Part shown: positions 27,389 through 35,651 of the stretch, in pieces | Layout of the letters: every line of letters starts with the position of its first letter | Numbering within the stretch: the stretch's first letter is position 1 | Assembly: GCA_029260015.1 (NCBI GenBank) | Contig: JAJDEB010000023.1 | Location: forward strand, 295,457-359,456 | DNA from: Phycisphaerae bacterium | Lineage (GTDB): Bacteria > Planctomycetota > Phycisphaerae > UBA1845 | DNA length: 64,000 nucleotides | Direction of reading: 5' to 3' | Translations under genes and position numbers: made by a program | Notes under the pieces: generated by a model | Seen by the model: only the letters and a program-made list of their open reading frames with translations | Database searches by the model: none | Told to the model about the DNA's origin: nothing

Positions 27389-28492
27389 ATGAAACGATGT
27401 GCGCTATTGCTGTTTCTGATCGCGACGGCATCTACGTTTGCAGAAGCGGTGCGCGTCGCGACGTATAACATCTGGGAACTGACCGAACAGAAAGTCGCGC
27501 AAACCGATAAAGCGGGCCAGGGCGTCAATCGGCAACTCAAAGGGGCAGCTGAAATCATTCAGCGCGTCCGGCCCGACATTTTGCTCATCAATGAAATCGA
27601 CGTCGGCAATGGTGACGCGACCAATGCGCGGCGATTCTGTGAAGCGTATCTCAACGTTTCGCAAAACGACCAAGCACCGATTGAATACCAACACATCTTC
27701 GTCGATGAAGTCAACACCGGTTCGCCAAGTGGTTTCGACCTCGACAATGACGGCAAATCGAACGGCCCGGGCGATGCGTGGGGTTACGGCAATTACGTCG
27801 GTCAATACGGGATGGCCGTCCTAAGTCGCTACCCGATCGATCGCAAATCAATCCGAACTTTTCGACATTTGAAGTGGCGCGACATGCCCGGCGCACTCAT
27901 CCCCGACGGCACCAACGGCAAACCCGAATGGTACTCCGAAGAAGAAGCCAAACAGATGCCGCTCTCCAGTAAGAGTCATTGGGACATCCCCATCACCATA
28001 GAAGGCAAAACGCTGCACCTGCTCTGCTCGCACCCCACACCGCCAGTATTCGATGGAACCGAAGACCGCAATGGCCGCCGCAACTTCGACGAAATCAGAC
28101 TGTGGAAGGATTACATAACAGGCGGCAAACAAAGCGAGTACATCAAAGACGATCAAGGCCAAAAAACCACGCTAGCCCCAGCCGCATCATTCATCATCCT
28201 CGGAGACCTAAACGCCGACCCAACCAAAGACCCAGCCCCCTACGGCCAACCGGCAATCGAGCAACTCCTAAGCCACGAACGCATCAAAGCCAACACGCCA
28301 AAGCTGGCGAAAGACAACACCTGCGACTTCGGAAGAATCGACTACGTTCTGCCATCGATTGATTTAACGGTTAAGGAAAGCGGCGTTTTCGCACCGGACG
28401 AAAGACAAGAATTGCACCGACTGATTCGAGACCGAAGCAATTCAAGTGATCATCGCATCACTTGGGCAGACATAGACCTTAGAACAAAATGA
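27389..28492 (+). CDS. Exported endonuclease/exonuclease/phosphatase-fold protein
   Basis: 367 aa. Signal peptide (CALLLFLIATASTFAEA), then an EEP domain: VATYNIWEL, ILLINEIDVGNG (metal Glu), FIILGDLNADP (Asp/Asn) and the terminal SDHRITWADID with the catalytic His. All catalytic motifs are intact, unlike the dockerin-bearing relative at 25116. It lacks a dockerin. Periplasmic or secreted phosphodiesterase or nuclease is likely; substrate unknown. Confidence 0.85.
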   Translation: MKRCALLLFLIATASTFAEAVRVATYNIWELTEQKVAQTDKAGQGVNRQLKGAAEIIQRVRPDILLINEIDVGNGDATNARRFCEAYLNVSQNDQAPIEYQHIFVDEVNTGSPSGFDLDNDGKSNGPGDAWGYGNYVGQYGMAVLSRYPIDRKSIRTFRHLKWRDMPGALIPDGTNGKPEWYSEEEAKQMPLSSKSHWDIPITIEGKTLHLLCSHPTPPVFDGTEDRNGRRNFDEIRLWKDYITGGKQSEYIKDDQGQKTTLAPAASFIILGDLNADPTKDPAPYGQPAIEQLLSHERIKANTPKLAKDNTCDFGRIDYVLPSIDLTVKESGVFAPDERQELHRLIRDRSNSSDHRITWADIDLRTK

Positions 28493-28509
28493 AATACGGA
28501 GCATTGTCT

Positions 28510-28558
28510 CGTCGGGTCGATGACCCGACCTACCACACTCGATTCCCGTCGGAGTGTG
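28510..28558 (+). repeat. Single family C arm followed by a hairpin
   Basis: The right arm only of the family C pair (GTCGGGTCGATGACCCGACC, then TAC) lies 17 bases after the EEP gene stop. It is followed by a separate hairpin CACACTC-GATTCCCGTCG-GAGTGTG. Together they may end the transcript. Confidence 0.75.
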
Positions 28559-28579
28559 ACGAATGACAATGTTAGAGAT

Positions 28580-28798
28580 TCAATCCAATTCCTGGTAAGA
28601 AAAGATTCGACATCCATCTTTCTGAGCGAAGCCAGCAGGCTGCCAACCCCTTCCCAGAATCCGATCTGTAATTATTGCCATATTGATGCCAACAGGATCA
28701 AGTAACGAGTCCGATTGACAGAGTTGAAATGATTCCGGCCCGCCTGGATGCGCATTGATAAGCTCCAAGGCTTCTTCAACACTCGTAGTGATTTCCAC
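28580..28798 (-). CDS. Small hypothetical protein (72 aa)
   Basis: GTG start at 28798 with GGAG 7 bases upstream. The sequence is balanced and protein-like (SVEEALELINAHPGGP... ITDRILGRGWQPAGFAQKDG), with no membrane segment or known motif that I can name. It follows the methyltransferase gene by 57 bases on the same strand, so it may be in the same transcript. Function unknown. Confidence 0.55.
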   Translation of the reverse strand: MEITTSVEEALELINAHPGGPESFQLCQSDSLLDPVGINMAIITDRILGRGWQPAGFAQKDGCRIFSYQELD

Positions 28799-28855
28799 TG
28801 TTTGACTCCGGCTAGCAAGAATGACCGACTTGAGATCCTATATAGCCCGCTATCA

Positions 28856-29704
28856 TTAGATTCCAGTCACGATTCTCGCTCGCGCCGGCACTCGGACGAT
28901 GCCGTTCGTTTCGTGCTTGCTTACTTGTTCCAATACCGATTGTTTGAGGGCCTTTTGGTTCTGCTCGCTCAGCGGATCGTACTGCTTGCGAAACGAGGTC
29001 GACACTTTGACGAGGATGTCCCAGTACGCATCGCAGCCCGGGGCGAACTGGTACAGGCCCACTTCCTCGTCGGTCACATCCGCGTAGCCGGCATCTTTCA
29101 TTGCCGTCGCGAACAGGCCCGGACCTGACAGGCGAAACGGGTTGAAAGCATCGGCCTCCTGTTGCCCTTCGGTGAAAGGTGCCAGAGCGTCGCGGGGAAT
29201 TCCGAATACCGGGTTCACTTCGGGCGGTGTCCAGAGCGAAAAGCTCGCCCGTCCGCCGGGTTTCAAGAGCGTCCGCAGATGCGACAAACCGGCGACCACA
29301 TCGGGAAAAAAGAATGCGCTGAAGCGGCCGACAATCGCATCGAAGCTTTGCCCTTCCGCTGCGAAGCTATCGCCGGATGCCTGCTCGAACGAGACATTCG
29401 CCAGTCCCAAGACCCGCGCCCGATCGCGTGCGGTTTGCAGCATGTCCTCCGACAGGTCGATCCCCACAACTGACCCCGATTCCTCGACAACCTCCGCCGC
29501 AAACAGGGCCATGTCGCCCGTGCCTGTTCCCACGTCGAGCACCTTCATGCCGGCGCGCAACCGAGCCCCCGCCGCCAACCGCACCGATACCGGCCAGAGC
29601 AGATTATGAATGTTCGGTTCCCACTGCGCCCAATGATCAGCCGCCTCATCCCAATCGGCTTGGACGCGGTCGCGCTTCTCTACGTTGGTGTCTCCGCTTG
29701 GCAC
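28856..29704 (-). CDS. Class I SAM-dependent methyltransferase (UbiE/Methyltransf_11-like)
   Basis: 282 aa Rossmann methyltransferase. Motif I VLDVGTGTGDMALFAA (about 54-70), the acidic residue after strand 2 (VVGIDLSEDML), and the post-I region SFDAIVGRFSAFF are all present. The substrate cannot be told; the family includes quinone and small-molecule methyltransferases. The GTG at 29704 has AAGGGAA upstream. A terminator lies just upstream, so it has its own promoter. Confidence 0.8.
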   Translation of the reverse strand: MPSGDTNVEKRDRVQADWDEAADHWAQWEPNIHNLLWPVSVRLAAGARLRAGMKVLDVGTGTGDMALFAAEVVEESGSVVGIDLSEDMLQTARDRARVLGLANVSFEQASGDSFAAEGQSFDAIVGRFSAFFFPDVVAGLSHLRTLLKPGGRASFSLWTPPEVNPVFGIPRDALAPFTEGQQEADAFNPFRLSGPGLFATAMKDAGYADVTDEEVGLYQFAPGCDAYWDILVKVSTSFRKQYDPLSEQNQKALKQSVLEQVSKHETNGIVRVPARARIVTGI

Positions 29705-29721
29705 TGGGTTCCCTTCAAATG

Positions 29722-29751
29722 AAAAAGCCTCCGAGAAAAATCCCGAAGGCT
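29722..29751 (-). terminator. Rho-independent terminator of the small lipoprotein gene
   Basis: On the minus strand AGCCTTCGGG pairs with CTCGGAGGCT (with G-T wobbles) and is followed directly by TTTTTC. It lies 47 bases past the stop of the gene at 29798. Confidence 0.8.
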
Positions 29752-29797
29752 TGAGCGTTCAAATTAATTCTGTCAGCCGCAAGCAGCTATGCATCGC

Positions 29798-30073
29798 CTA
29801 GCGATTGTGCCATCGCGACAAGCGGCTGGGACGTTCGCGGAGCAGAATAAAATCGATGTCGTCGATCAGCGAACGAGCATCCTGATTGATCACCTGCCGA
29901 TGCGTGTGCATACGGTCAGCCGCCGTCTGGGTAGAGTTCGTCACCTGGAAGATCGCGCGATTGCCGGTGAAGTCCCAATAGGCACGTTCAGTCGGAATCT
30001 GGAAACAACCCGTAGCGCACGTCACCAAAAGGAGAGCAACCCCAAACGTTAATCCTGTCCAGCGCTTGTTCAT
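29798..30073 (-). CDS. Small predicted lipoprotein (91 aa)
   Basis: Lipobox LVTCATGC after a hydrophobic N-terminus. The mature part is about 68 residues (FQIPTERAYWDFTGNRAIFQV...DARSLIDDIDFILLRERPSRLS), rich in charged residues, with no recognisable domain. GGGAGG is placed 6 bases before the ATG and a strong terminator follows, so it is a genuine single gene. Function unknown. Confidence 0.8.
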   Translation of the reverse strand: MNKRWTGLTFGVALLLVTCATGCFQIPTERAYWDFTGNRAIFQVTNSTQTAADRMHTHRQVINQDARSLIDDIDFILLRERPSRLSRWHNR

Positions 30074-30163
30074 CGATGACCTCCCATTTCGCCAATCGGA
30101 AACAGTTCTATTGACTGATATCGCTCGTTGGCGAGACGTTCCAAAATCCAGTTGGTCCCGATG

Positions 30164-30700
30164 TTACGAACGCTTCGGAAGGCTGTCAATCGAAAGAGTC
30201 ACAGGCCCCGAAGCAGGATGGGCGATGGGGGTGTCGATGACGCGGTCAGCCAGTTTTCGCAGCGCCGTCGTCCACTCCAGGTACGCATATTGAAGCTTGA
30301 ATTTTTCTCCGATCTTCGCCAACTCGCCAAGCGCCGATTCCGTCAGGTCGCCCTGCCAGTGCTGCGATCGCTCCTCGCAAAAATAAATGCGGCAACCCAC
30401 CGGCCGCTGAACGCGGGTGACGCACGAACCGCCCTGCTGATATGGGCAAAAACTTCGATCCACCGGTGCGAGCAACTCGCCTTCCGTATGCCCCAGAAAG
30501 TAAGCCAATTCAACCGACGTGACGAACAGATCGTGGCCATACGTCTCGAACTTGCAGCACGCCCCACTATTGTTGCAAACGGGCGTGTGCGACGCGACGG
30601 TTTTGTCGAGAGATTCAAAATACTTCGCCACCTCTGACATGAACGCTGCATCGCGACTACATCGGCGGATGTCTGAAATGGGCAGGTCAGCCGAAATCAT
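30164..30700 (-). CDS. YkgJ-family cysteine-cluster protein, second of a pair
   Basis: 178 aa. Cysteines are arranged as in the YkgJ/CxxCxxCC family (CNNSGACCKFE near residue 44-54, then SFCPYQQGGSCVTRVQRPVGCRIYFC), which bind zinc or an iron-sulfur centre; biological role unknown. The ATG at 30700 overlaps the stop of the upstream gene (ATGA), which also fixes the start; a longer frame from 30775 would overlap that gene. Confidence 0.8.
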   Translation of the reverse strand: MISADLPISDIRRCSRDAAFMSEVAKYFESLDKTVASHTPVCNNSGACCKFETYGHDLFVTSVELAYFLGHTEGELLAPVDRSFCPYQQGGSCVTRVQRPVGCRIYFCEERSQHWQGDLTESALGELAKIGEKFKLQYAYLEWTTALRKLADRVIDTPIAHPASGPVTLSIDSLPKRS

Positions 30701-31134
30701 GACGGCGCTTTCATCAACCGTATCTCGTCGATTTGAACAAGCGTGTGCGTCGGGCCGCGATTGATTCCGGGGCAACCTTGCGCCGCTTCATTCCAATGCT
30801 CGGCAGATTTGAGGTTGCTGCTCCAGAACGGCCAGGTTCGACACTGCGTGGGTTTGACTTTGTGAATCCGGCAACTCGCACAACCCTCTTCCGACCGCTC
30901 CAGAAAAACGCAGTCGCCACCGGCGTGTTCGGTCAGGCTGTATCGAAAACCAACGCGTCGCAGATATTTCTTGGGCAACCATTCGCCATCGATCCCCAGA
31001 TACTTAGCGATCGTCGCGATTTCCTTCTTGGTCACCCAGACGTGCCCCGGTTCACCGCTGCAACAGTTGCCGCTCTGCTGGCACTCAAACGCAAGTCCGC
31101 CTGCGTACCATTTGTTCTTTTGTTCTCTGGCCAT
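30697..31134 (-). CDS. YkgJ-family cysteine-cluster protein, first of a pair
   Basis: 145 aa. CQQSGNCCSGEPGHVW, then GGDCVFLERSEEGCASCRIHKVKPTQCRTWPFW, the standard YkgJ cysteine pattern. The KPTQCRTWPFW segment is typical of the family. It is translationally coupled to a second, divergent family member downstream (4-base overlap), so the two proteins may work as a pair. No function is known for the family. Confidence 0.85.
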   Translation of the reverse strand: MAREQKNKWYAGGLAFECQQSGNCCSGEPGHVWVTKKEIATIAKYLGIDGEWLPKKYLRRVGFRYSLTEHAGGDCVFLERSEEGCASCRIHKVKPTQCRTWPFWSSNLKSAEHWNEAAQGCPGINRGPTHTLVQIDEIRLMKAPS

Positions 31135-31338
31135 AATGTCTCGTCACTGCAATCGAGGTTGATTCACGTATTGTAGTAGAGTACCCAACGTTCGTACAAT
31201 CATCACAGCCCCATGAACGATTCCCCTCGCAACGCCTTCACTTCATCGCCGCCGGCGCGTTGCGGCACCGTTGCGATGAAGTTAGTCTGCTCCACCGTCT
31301 AAATGCATTCGGTAAGAATTCTCATTTGGAAGAATCTC

Positions 31339-32538
31339 ATGCAAGTACGTCACATCGTTTGGTTGCTGACGATCAGTCTGATCGCCGCCATGTTTTGCGC
31401 GCTCGCCCCTCGTGCAGCATGGCATCAAACGCTGGTCGAACGCTACCGCCCGCTTCTTCACGCCAACACGCTTATCGAAAATCACTACGTCAACACCATA
31501 GACCCACAGCGGCTAGCCGACGGTGCATTGCGCGGATTGATGAGCACCTTGGATCCGTACAGTGCGTATTTGACTGCCGGGCAGATGAAGACCTACGAAG
31601 ATCATTTGGACGGTAAGCTCGTAGGGATCGGCGTCGAGGTCGCCGTCACAACCAACGGACAACTCATACTGTCGCCCATTCCCGGGAGCCCCGCCGAGAG
31701 TGCTGGCATCCTCACGGGCGATCGATTGACGTCGATCGATGGAATCAGCTCACGTGAGCAATCCATTTTCGCGATCAACGCCATGTTGGCTGGCAAGCCT
31801 CACAGCCTCGTGTCTCTCACGATCGAGCGAAACGGCGAACCGGAGCCGCTCGAATTCAGCGTCCAACGCGTTCCGTTTGAAAGCGAATCGGTGCGCGGGC
31901 ATGTGCGAGGTAGCGACGGGTGGGGCTGGTTTGTGGAAAGCGACAAACGCATCGCCCATATCCGAGTGGCAGACTTTGGCAAATCAATGATCGACCAATT
32001 CGACAAGGCGTTTGACGAGTGCGTTCAGAACGGTGCAACCGGTTTGATTCTCGACCTTCGCAACAACCCTGGCGGGCTGGTCGAGCAGGCCATCCAGTTG
32101 ATCGATCGATTCGTCGGCGAGTCACCGCTGCCGATACTAACCATCCAAGCGCAACAAGGCGCGCTGACCAAATACAGAGCAAATACCGAAGGCACGAATT
32201 CTAAGATCGCGATCGTCGTGCTCATCAATCGATACAGCGCCAGCGCAGCCGAGATCGTCTCCGGATCATTGCAAGACCACGGACGGGCGACCGTTGTCGG
32301 TGAACAATCGTTTGGCAAGGGCAGCGTGCAATACTTGCGAAAACTTAGCGGCGGTGGTGGTGCTATTCGATTTACCGCGGCGTATTATCGTTTGCCCAAG
32401 GGACGCATCGTTCATCGAGCGCTTCACGAAAAAGATCACACCCAATGGGGCATCGTGCCCGACGTCACTGTCACCAACGACACACCCGATACCAACGACA
32501 AACAACTCGATGCCGCGATCAAACTGCTTTCAAAGTAG
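31339..32538 (+). CDS. S41-family C-terminal processing protease (CtpA-like)
   Basis: 399 aa from the ATG at 31339, which has GGAAGAA upstream (an ATG at 31303 is the alternative). The N-terminal transmembrane anchor/signal is at residues 4-25, a PDZ domain is at about 90-170 (GKLVGIGVEVAV...GSPAESAGILTGDRLTSIDG), and the S41 core has catalytic Ser302 (RYSASAAEI) and Lys327 (FGKG), 25 residues apart as in Tsp/CtpA. It probably trims C-termini of periplasmic proteins. Confidence 0.92.
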   Translation: MQVRHIVWLLTISLIAAMFCALAPRAAWHQTLVERYRPLLHANTLIENHYVNTIDPQRLADGALRGLMSTLDPYSAYLTAGQMKTYEDHLDGKLVGIGVEVAVTTNGQLILSPIPGSPAESAGILTGDRLTSIDGISSREQSIFAINAMLAGKPHSLVSLTIERNGEPEPLEFSVQRVPFESESVRGHVRGSDGWGWFVESDKRIAHIRVADFGKSMIDQFDKAFDECVQNGATGLILDLRNNPGGLVEQAIQLIDRFVGESPLPILTIQAQQGALTKYRANTEGTNSKIAIVVLINRYSASAAEIVSGSLQDHGRATVVGEQSFGKGSVQYLRKLSGGGGAIRFTAAYYRLPKGRIVHRALHEKDHTQWGIVPDVTVTNDTPDTNDKQLDAAIKLLSK

Positions 32539-32567
32539 TCTGAATTGAACAACGGTTATTTCATCGC

Positions 32568-32632
32568 GTAGGGTGGGCCGTGCCCACCTCTGATTGAATG
32601 TTTCACGGATTGGTGGGCACGGCCCACCCTAC
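32568..32632. repeat. REPIN-like GTAG inverted pair, family A
   Basis: 65 bases, same arms, 23-base spacer; begins 30 bases after the S41 protease stop. Confidence 0.9.
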
Positions 32633-32686
32633 AAGAACGCGACTCGCCAGTCCCCAAAAGCCAACGCGCAATAGGACGCCCCCCCG

Positions 32687-32726
32687 AAAAAAAAATGCCG
32701 ATGTCTGCATGACGCAGACACCGGCA
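32687..32726 (-). terminator. Rho-independent terminator of the FlgM-like gene
   Basis: On the minus strand TGCCGGTGTCTGC...GCAGACATCGGCA forms a 13-pair stem with one mismatch, followed by nine T residues. It lies 67 bases after the stop of the gene at 32794. Confidence 0.9.
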
Positions 32727-32793
32727 CCGTCGATTCCGCGTTCGGCGCGGTCGAATATTGTAAACGATTCAATCGTTGGGTTGTTGTGTTTGG

Positions 32794-33150
32794 TTATGAG
32801 TTGGTGATGTCATCGATCAGATCGTCAACGATATACCCGAGACGCCCGTCGATGTCGTAGATTCCGTTTTGAATATCGCTGCGAATCTTGGCGACCTTTT
32901 CGATGCGGATCGTGGCTTCCAACGCTGCCGCTTCCCGCGCGCTTGCTTCCGCAAGTGCTGCACCAGCCGCTGACACTTCGACACGATCCGATCCGCGTTC
33001 CACTGAAGCCTTGTCACTTTCGAGAAGCGTGAGCTCGTGTGCCTTCGCTTCTGTCGATGAGGGCTTCAAAATCTCGGAGGGCTTTGCAACCTGATCCGTT
33101 TTGAGAAGCGATAATGTGTTGTTGCTATGTGCTTGGTTAATTTCGTTCAT
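32794..33150 (-). CDS. FlgM-like anti-sigma-28 factor
   Basis: 118 aa. The C-terminal half matches the FlgM domain: DRVEVSAAGAALAE, then EKVAKIRSDIQNGIYDIDGRLGYIVDDLIDDI, where FlgM binds flagellar sigma-28. The N-terminal half is polar and unstructured, as in FlgM. No other flagellar gene is in the window. A strong terminator follows. Upstream, GCCGATAT at 33330-33337 resembles a sigma-28 -10 element but its spacing to TAAA is 17 rather than about 15, so it is uncertain. Confidence 0.75.
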   Translation of the reverse strand: MNEINQAHSNNTLSLLKTDQVAKPSEILKPSSTEAKAHELTLLESDKASVERGSDRVEVSAAGAALAEASAREAAALEATIRIEKVAKIRSDIQNGIYDIDGRLGYIVDDLIDDITNS

Positions 33151-33701
33151 GGCCCCACTTCCGGTCGCAACAGAACAAGGTTTTCAGGCGATCGCATGAC
33201 CACACTCAACATCCCACAACTTGAGCGTCGGACTGAAATCGGTTTACTGACCATCAGCAAACTTTGGTGCAGCGGGTCTAAACGATTCGTCCGTGAATCA
33301 CGCCCTGCCTGACGTCCCTGTCAAGATTTATATCGGCTGCTGCGGAAAGGGACCTTTACTTATTAGACCTGAAAACGTCGAAAATCTACAAAATTATACC
33401 ACATGTGGGCAGAGGCTAATCCCCTTGGGCCCACATATTGCCCATCCGTTCCAGTCTGGATGAACCGGGTGCAAGGGGCTAAATCGAGCCAATAAGGGAC
33501 CTGCCGCGACCCCACAATGCGGGCGGAATGGGCAACCAATCGGGTACGCAAATTCGATGCCTTCCACAAGTTCGACGACTCGAAAACGCGCAGAAGCTGC
33601 GCGGTTGTACAGTCGGAGTGAACGTTCAGTCAGGGCGGAAATAATTCAGAAGGATGGCTAGCAGAGCGATATCGATTTCACGTCGGGCATGGCCAAGGTG
33701 C
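33151..33701. other. 551-base intergenic region upstream of the FlgM-like gene
   Basis: Contains a possible promoter for the FlgM-like gene: minus-strand GCCGATAT (33330-33337), or TTGACA (33319-33324) with a poor -10. An inverted repeat ATGTGGGC...GCCCACAT lies near 33400-33440. No supported gene. Confidence 0.45.
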
Positions 33702-33917
33702 TCAGGTCGTGCCTTTCGATTTCCCGTCTTCGGGGCGTAGCTTAACAATGCGCTGTTCGGCTGACGTCAGGATGCTCTGACACTGGGCGAGAAGTTTCAT
33801 GCCCTCTTCGTACTTGGTGATGGAATCTTCCAGACCGATCTCGCCTTTTTCGATGTCGTCGGCAATGGCCGAAAGCTGGGCGATCGCTTCTTCAAATGAG
33901 AGTTTCTTCTTGCTCAT
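33702..33917 (-). CDS. xseB: Exodeoxyribonuclease VII small subunit
   Basis: 71 aa from the ATG at 33917. The XseB pattern SFEEAIAQLSAIADDIEKGEIGLEDSITKYEEGMKL is complete (two helices that pack in the XseA-XseB complex). A start at 33953 would add residues unlike the family. It is 62 bases downstream of xseA on the same strand, the standard gene order. Confidence 0.95.
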   Translation of the reverse strand: MSKKKLSFEEAIAQLSAIADDIEKGEIGLEDSITKYEEGMKLLAQCQSILTSAEQRIVKLRPEDGKSKGTT

Positions 33918-33979
33918 GACCGATATGTTGCAGCTTCTCGGGTGCGCCGTCAATGACGCATCGTGTCAATCAACTCGTG

Positions 33980-35545
33980 TCAATCAAACAGCTCCGGCTG
34001 ATCCGCGTCCAGAACCCGAGAGTCAATCGTCCCATCGACCAATTCGGTCACGATTCGCTCGCCGCCCGTAAGGTCGCCGCGATGACGGACTAGCTCTCCG
34101 CCCTTTTTGAGACGTGTGATCGAAAAACCCCGGGCAAGGGTCGTCTTGTGGCTCAAGGCTTCCAGGCGGCCTTTGACTGCGCTGTATCGCTGACGACTAC
34201 CACTGAGCTTGCTGTCCAGCCCAAGGGCAATTCGGCGACTTAGCGACTCTAGTGCGACGCGATGCCGTTCGACGGCTCCTTCCGGAGAAACATATGTAAC
34301 CCGCCCAGCCAATCGGTTGGTTTGGTGTTGCGACGTCTGATACCGATGGTTGGCCAAATGCTCAAGTCGCTGAGCGATTCTGAGTAGCCGACCCCTTTGG
34401 GTTTCAAACAAGACTTCCGGGCTGATCCGACGAATGTGTGCTTCCAACCCAGCCACGGATTTCTGCGCTTGATGCAGCCGAGCGGCCAGATGCGCATCGA
34501 CGTCGCGGGCCAGTTCGTTGACTCGCATCCGTCGTTCGTTGATGCCAGCCAAGGGTTCCGTATACGCCTTCCTGCGGGACTCGGCGGCCAGTGTCGATTG
34601 CCACAACTGCACGCGATGTCGGATCTGCCGCCCGAGCAGGTCGCCGCGATGCCTCAATTCATCGAGAACATCCTGCGTGTTTGGGACGGCGAGTTCCGCA
34701 GCTGCGGTTGGCGTCGCTGCTCGAACGTCGGCTACGAGGTCGGCAACGCTGATGTCTGATTCGTGCCCGACAGCACTGATAACAGGGATTTTGCTGGCAA
34801 AGATCGCCCGAGCGACGGCTTCGTTATTGAAGGCGGCGAGGTCTTCTGCCGATCCGCCCCCGCGCCCGACGATCAGCACATCCAAGCCGCCAAGCTCTGC
34901 CGACCGCTCATTCATCGCCCTGCACGCCTCGACGATGGATTTCGAAGCGCCAGGTCCCTGCACCATCGCCGGATACAGATAGACGGTGGCTGACGGGAAC
35001 CGGCGCTTGAGCGTATCGGTGATGTCTTCGATCGCAGCGCCGGTCGGACTCGTCACCACACCGATCCGCTGGGGAAATCGGGGCAGTTTTTTCTTGCGAG
35101 CCAGTTCAAACAATCCCTCGCGTTTGAGTTTTTCGCAAAGCTGACGGAACGCGAGTTCCATCGCCCCCAGACCGAGCGGTTCAATCTTGCGGGCGTAGAG
35201 TTGATAGCGCCCGCTGCGTTCGTACACGCTGATCGATCCGCTGACTCGAACGTCGGCACCGTCTTCTGGTTTGAAGGTGAGCTTGTCGGCTTGCGAGCGC
35301 CACATCACGCAGCCGAGTTCGCTGTCCTCGTCTTTGAGCGTGAAGTAAAGATGCCCGCTGGAGTGGAGTTTAACGTTGCTGAGTTGGCCCACTACGTACA
35401 CCGTCGCCGGGAACGCAATCTCGATGGCGTCCTTGATTGAACGCGTCACTTGCGAGACAGTCAGGTCGGTTCGGCCCGATACCTTGGCAGGCGTCGGACC
35501 GGCTCCTCCTACTGCCTGATCGGGATTGAAAGGCTGACGGGCCAA
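33980..35545 (-). CDS. xseA: Exodeoxyribonuclease VII large subunit
   Basis: 521 aa catalytic subunit degrading single-stranded DNA. N-terminal OB fold (VYVVGQLSNVKLHSSGHLYFTLKD...MWRS), catalytic core (RIGVVTSPTGAAIEDI, DVLIVGRGGGSAEDLAAFN, ISAVGHESDISVADLVAD), coiled-coil C-terminal half, and the terminal motif TTLARGFSITRL. The start is a TTG at 35545 without a clear ribosome-binding site; the family-like part begins near residue 27. xseB follows. Confidence 0.95.
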   Translation of the reverse strand: MARQPFNPDQAVGGAGPTPAKVSGRTDLTVSQVTRSIKDAIEIAFPATVYVVGQLSNVKLHSSGHLYFTLKDEDSELGCVMWRSQADKLTFKPEDGADVRVSGSISVYERSGRYQLYARKIEPLGLGAMELAFRQLCEKLKREGLFELARKKKLPRFPQRIGVVTSPTGAAIEDITDTLKRRFPSATVYLYPAMVQGPGASKSIVEACRAMNERSAELGGLDVLIVGRGGGSAEDLAAFNNEAVARAIFASKIPVISAVGHESDISVADLVADVRAATPTAAAELAVPNTQDVLDELRHRGDLLGRQIRHRVQLWQSTLAAESRRKAYTEPLAGINERRMRVNELARDVDAHLAARLHQAQKSVAGLEAHIRRISPEVLFETQRGRLLRIAQRLEHLANHRYQTSQHQTNRLAGRVTYVSPEGAVERHRVALESLSRRIALGLDSKLSGSRQRYSAVKGRLEALSHKTTLARGFSITRLKKGGELVRHRGDLTGGERIVTELVDGTIDSRVLDADQPELFD

Positions 35546-35582
35546 TATGGCGCAACCGTTGGTTTAAGACATGTATCGAGCG

Positions 35583-35647
35583 TGTAGGGTGGGCCGTGCC
35601 CACCGCCGTTTTGCATACGAACAGATGGTGGGCACGGCCCACCCTAC
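35583..35647. repeat. REPIN-like GTAG inverted pair, family A
   Basis: 65 bases, same arms, between xseA and the thioredoxin gene; 5 bases from the latter's stop. Confidence 0.9.
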
Positions 35648-35651
35648 GCGA

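Noticed and set aside
33363..33569. Minus-strand 68-codon frame upstream of the FlgM-like gene
   Set aside because: No ribosome-binding site, no recognisable sequence, composition random.
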